A DNA stretch of 60,000 bases from Symsagittifera roscoffensis (taxonomy: Eukaryota; Xenacoelomorpha; Acoela; Convolutidae), in NCBI RefSeq assembly GCF_963678635.1, contig NC_087069.1, positions 18,514,660 through 18,574,659 of the forward strand, given 5' to 3'. The notes below the pieces were generated by a model. The model was not told the DNA's origin, did not search any database, and worked only from the letters and a program-made list of their open reading frames with translations. Within the stretch, counting starts at the first letter, position 1, and each line of letters begins with the position of its first letter. This document shows, piece after piece, positions 59,221-60,000 of the stretch. The position numbers were made by a program, and so were the translations under genes.

Positions 59221-60000
59221 AATAAGTCTATTTTTGTCTGAACTTGAAATGGTTTGAGAGTTGTATAAGGATAGATGGAATGACTGGCTTTTAATTTTCA
59301 AGTGTGTACCTCTTCAAATACTTTCAAAACTTTAAAATTCATAAACCAAAGTGAATATCATTCTAACAAGCGGTGTTAGAAATCTAGAAGAGAAAACAAT
59401 TACAACTTTCTTTGAGATGGATTTTGTTTGCAATAAATTGCTTTCGTTTCAATCACTTTAGCAAAACTTTCTTAGTTAAAGATGAAAAATTTTTAAAAAC
59501 ACTACAATCTCAGTCACCCTTAGTTATCCCAATAGGTTTTGTACCTTTTTTCCTTGCAGGCTTGAACCCCAATGCTATTATTTGTGTTGCATTGGGGTTC
59601 GACGATCAGATCTTATCAAAGCTTCAATTAGGAATTTTTATGTTCTTGATGTATCCTGAGCTTTTGGTTTTTTGTATGCTATTTCAAGTTAGTTTTTCCT
59701 CTTTTGCTAACAGCGCGTCATTTTCATGTGAGCTCTATTTCATGTAAGATTCACCTCCATATCACGTGATTTTTAATAGCAAATTCTGTAGGCGCAAGCT
59801 TAGTATTTGCATCTTGTATTTGAAGGGGTATAATCGACATGCTCAATTTAAAATGGAAAACAGATTAATCGTGGTCTTGGAGACAAATAAGGAGGTTAGC
59901 TAGAATGGAGTTGATAATTGCTGAATGCTTTTTAACTTAGGTAGAGCAGTGAAAAGAAAACAAAATCAACCTGCCAAACTATAAAAACTATACTGTCGTT
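58805..60000. repeat. 1242-bp tandem duplication, copy 2, cut by the window end
   Basis: The second copy of 57563-58804; 1196 bp are visible. Whether further copies follow cannot be seen from here. Confidence 0.9.

Overview
The window looks like AT-rich intronic and repeat DNA from an animal (metazoan) genome. The support is a spliced gene with GT-AG introns in the phases typical of fibronectin type III (FN3) exons, a single-pass membrane segment, a degenerate non-LTR retrotransposon, and dense families of short non-autonomous elements. The species cannot be named from the sequence. Nothing bacterial (operons, ribosome binding sites, tRNA, rRNA, CRISPR) was seen.

One gene organises about two thirds of the window. 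Six plus-strand exons between 7437 and 45395 join in frame into the 3' part of a receptor-like protein: one clear FN3 domain (exons 7437-7621 and 7967-8084), a second FN3-like region (exon from 32882, and exon 33352-33552), an acidic aromatic juxtamembrane stretch plus transmembrane helix (42064-42271), and a short cytoplasmic tail ending in TAA (45209-45395). Exons 5' of 7437 are not visible. The donor of the exon starting at 32882 is unresolved.

Layout. 1-6795: three and a half copies of a complex tandem repeat of about 1.87-1.90 kb, the last interrupted by a 271-bp hAT-like MITE. 7437-8084: two FN3 exons. 8085-32881: one 24.8-kb intron, nearly all a satellite of 36-bp monomers. It has a 9-, 10- and 11-monomer higher-order pattern on the left, a 5.2/6.2-kb tandem duplication in the middle, and four non-satellite islands that carry the 5' part of a dispersed element. 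32882-33552: second FN3 region. 33553-42063: intron with many copies of that dispersed element (about 530 bp, Helentron/HINE-like architecture), a 131-bp MITE, and a candidate minus-strand exon at 34672-34867. 42064-45395: membrane and tail exons. 45420-46897: a C-rich 31-bp minisatellite starting about 25 bp after the stop codon. 47390-55990: a second complex tandem repeat, containing a broken minus-strand reverse transcriptase. 56899-60000: minus-strand copies of the dispersed element and a 1242-bp tandem duplication cut by the window end.

The most unusual feature is the intron-filling satellite. Each monomer is an imperfect palindrome able to fold as a 10-bp stem with one bulged base. The array has spread together with its neighbouring dispersed element. 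The second is the 31-bp minisatellite, which lies both inside a dispersed element and in the presumed 3' UTR of the same gene. Most of the open reading frames in the window are by-products of the repeats.
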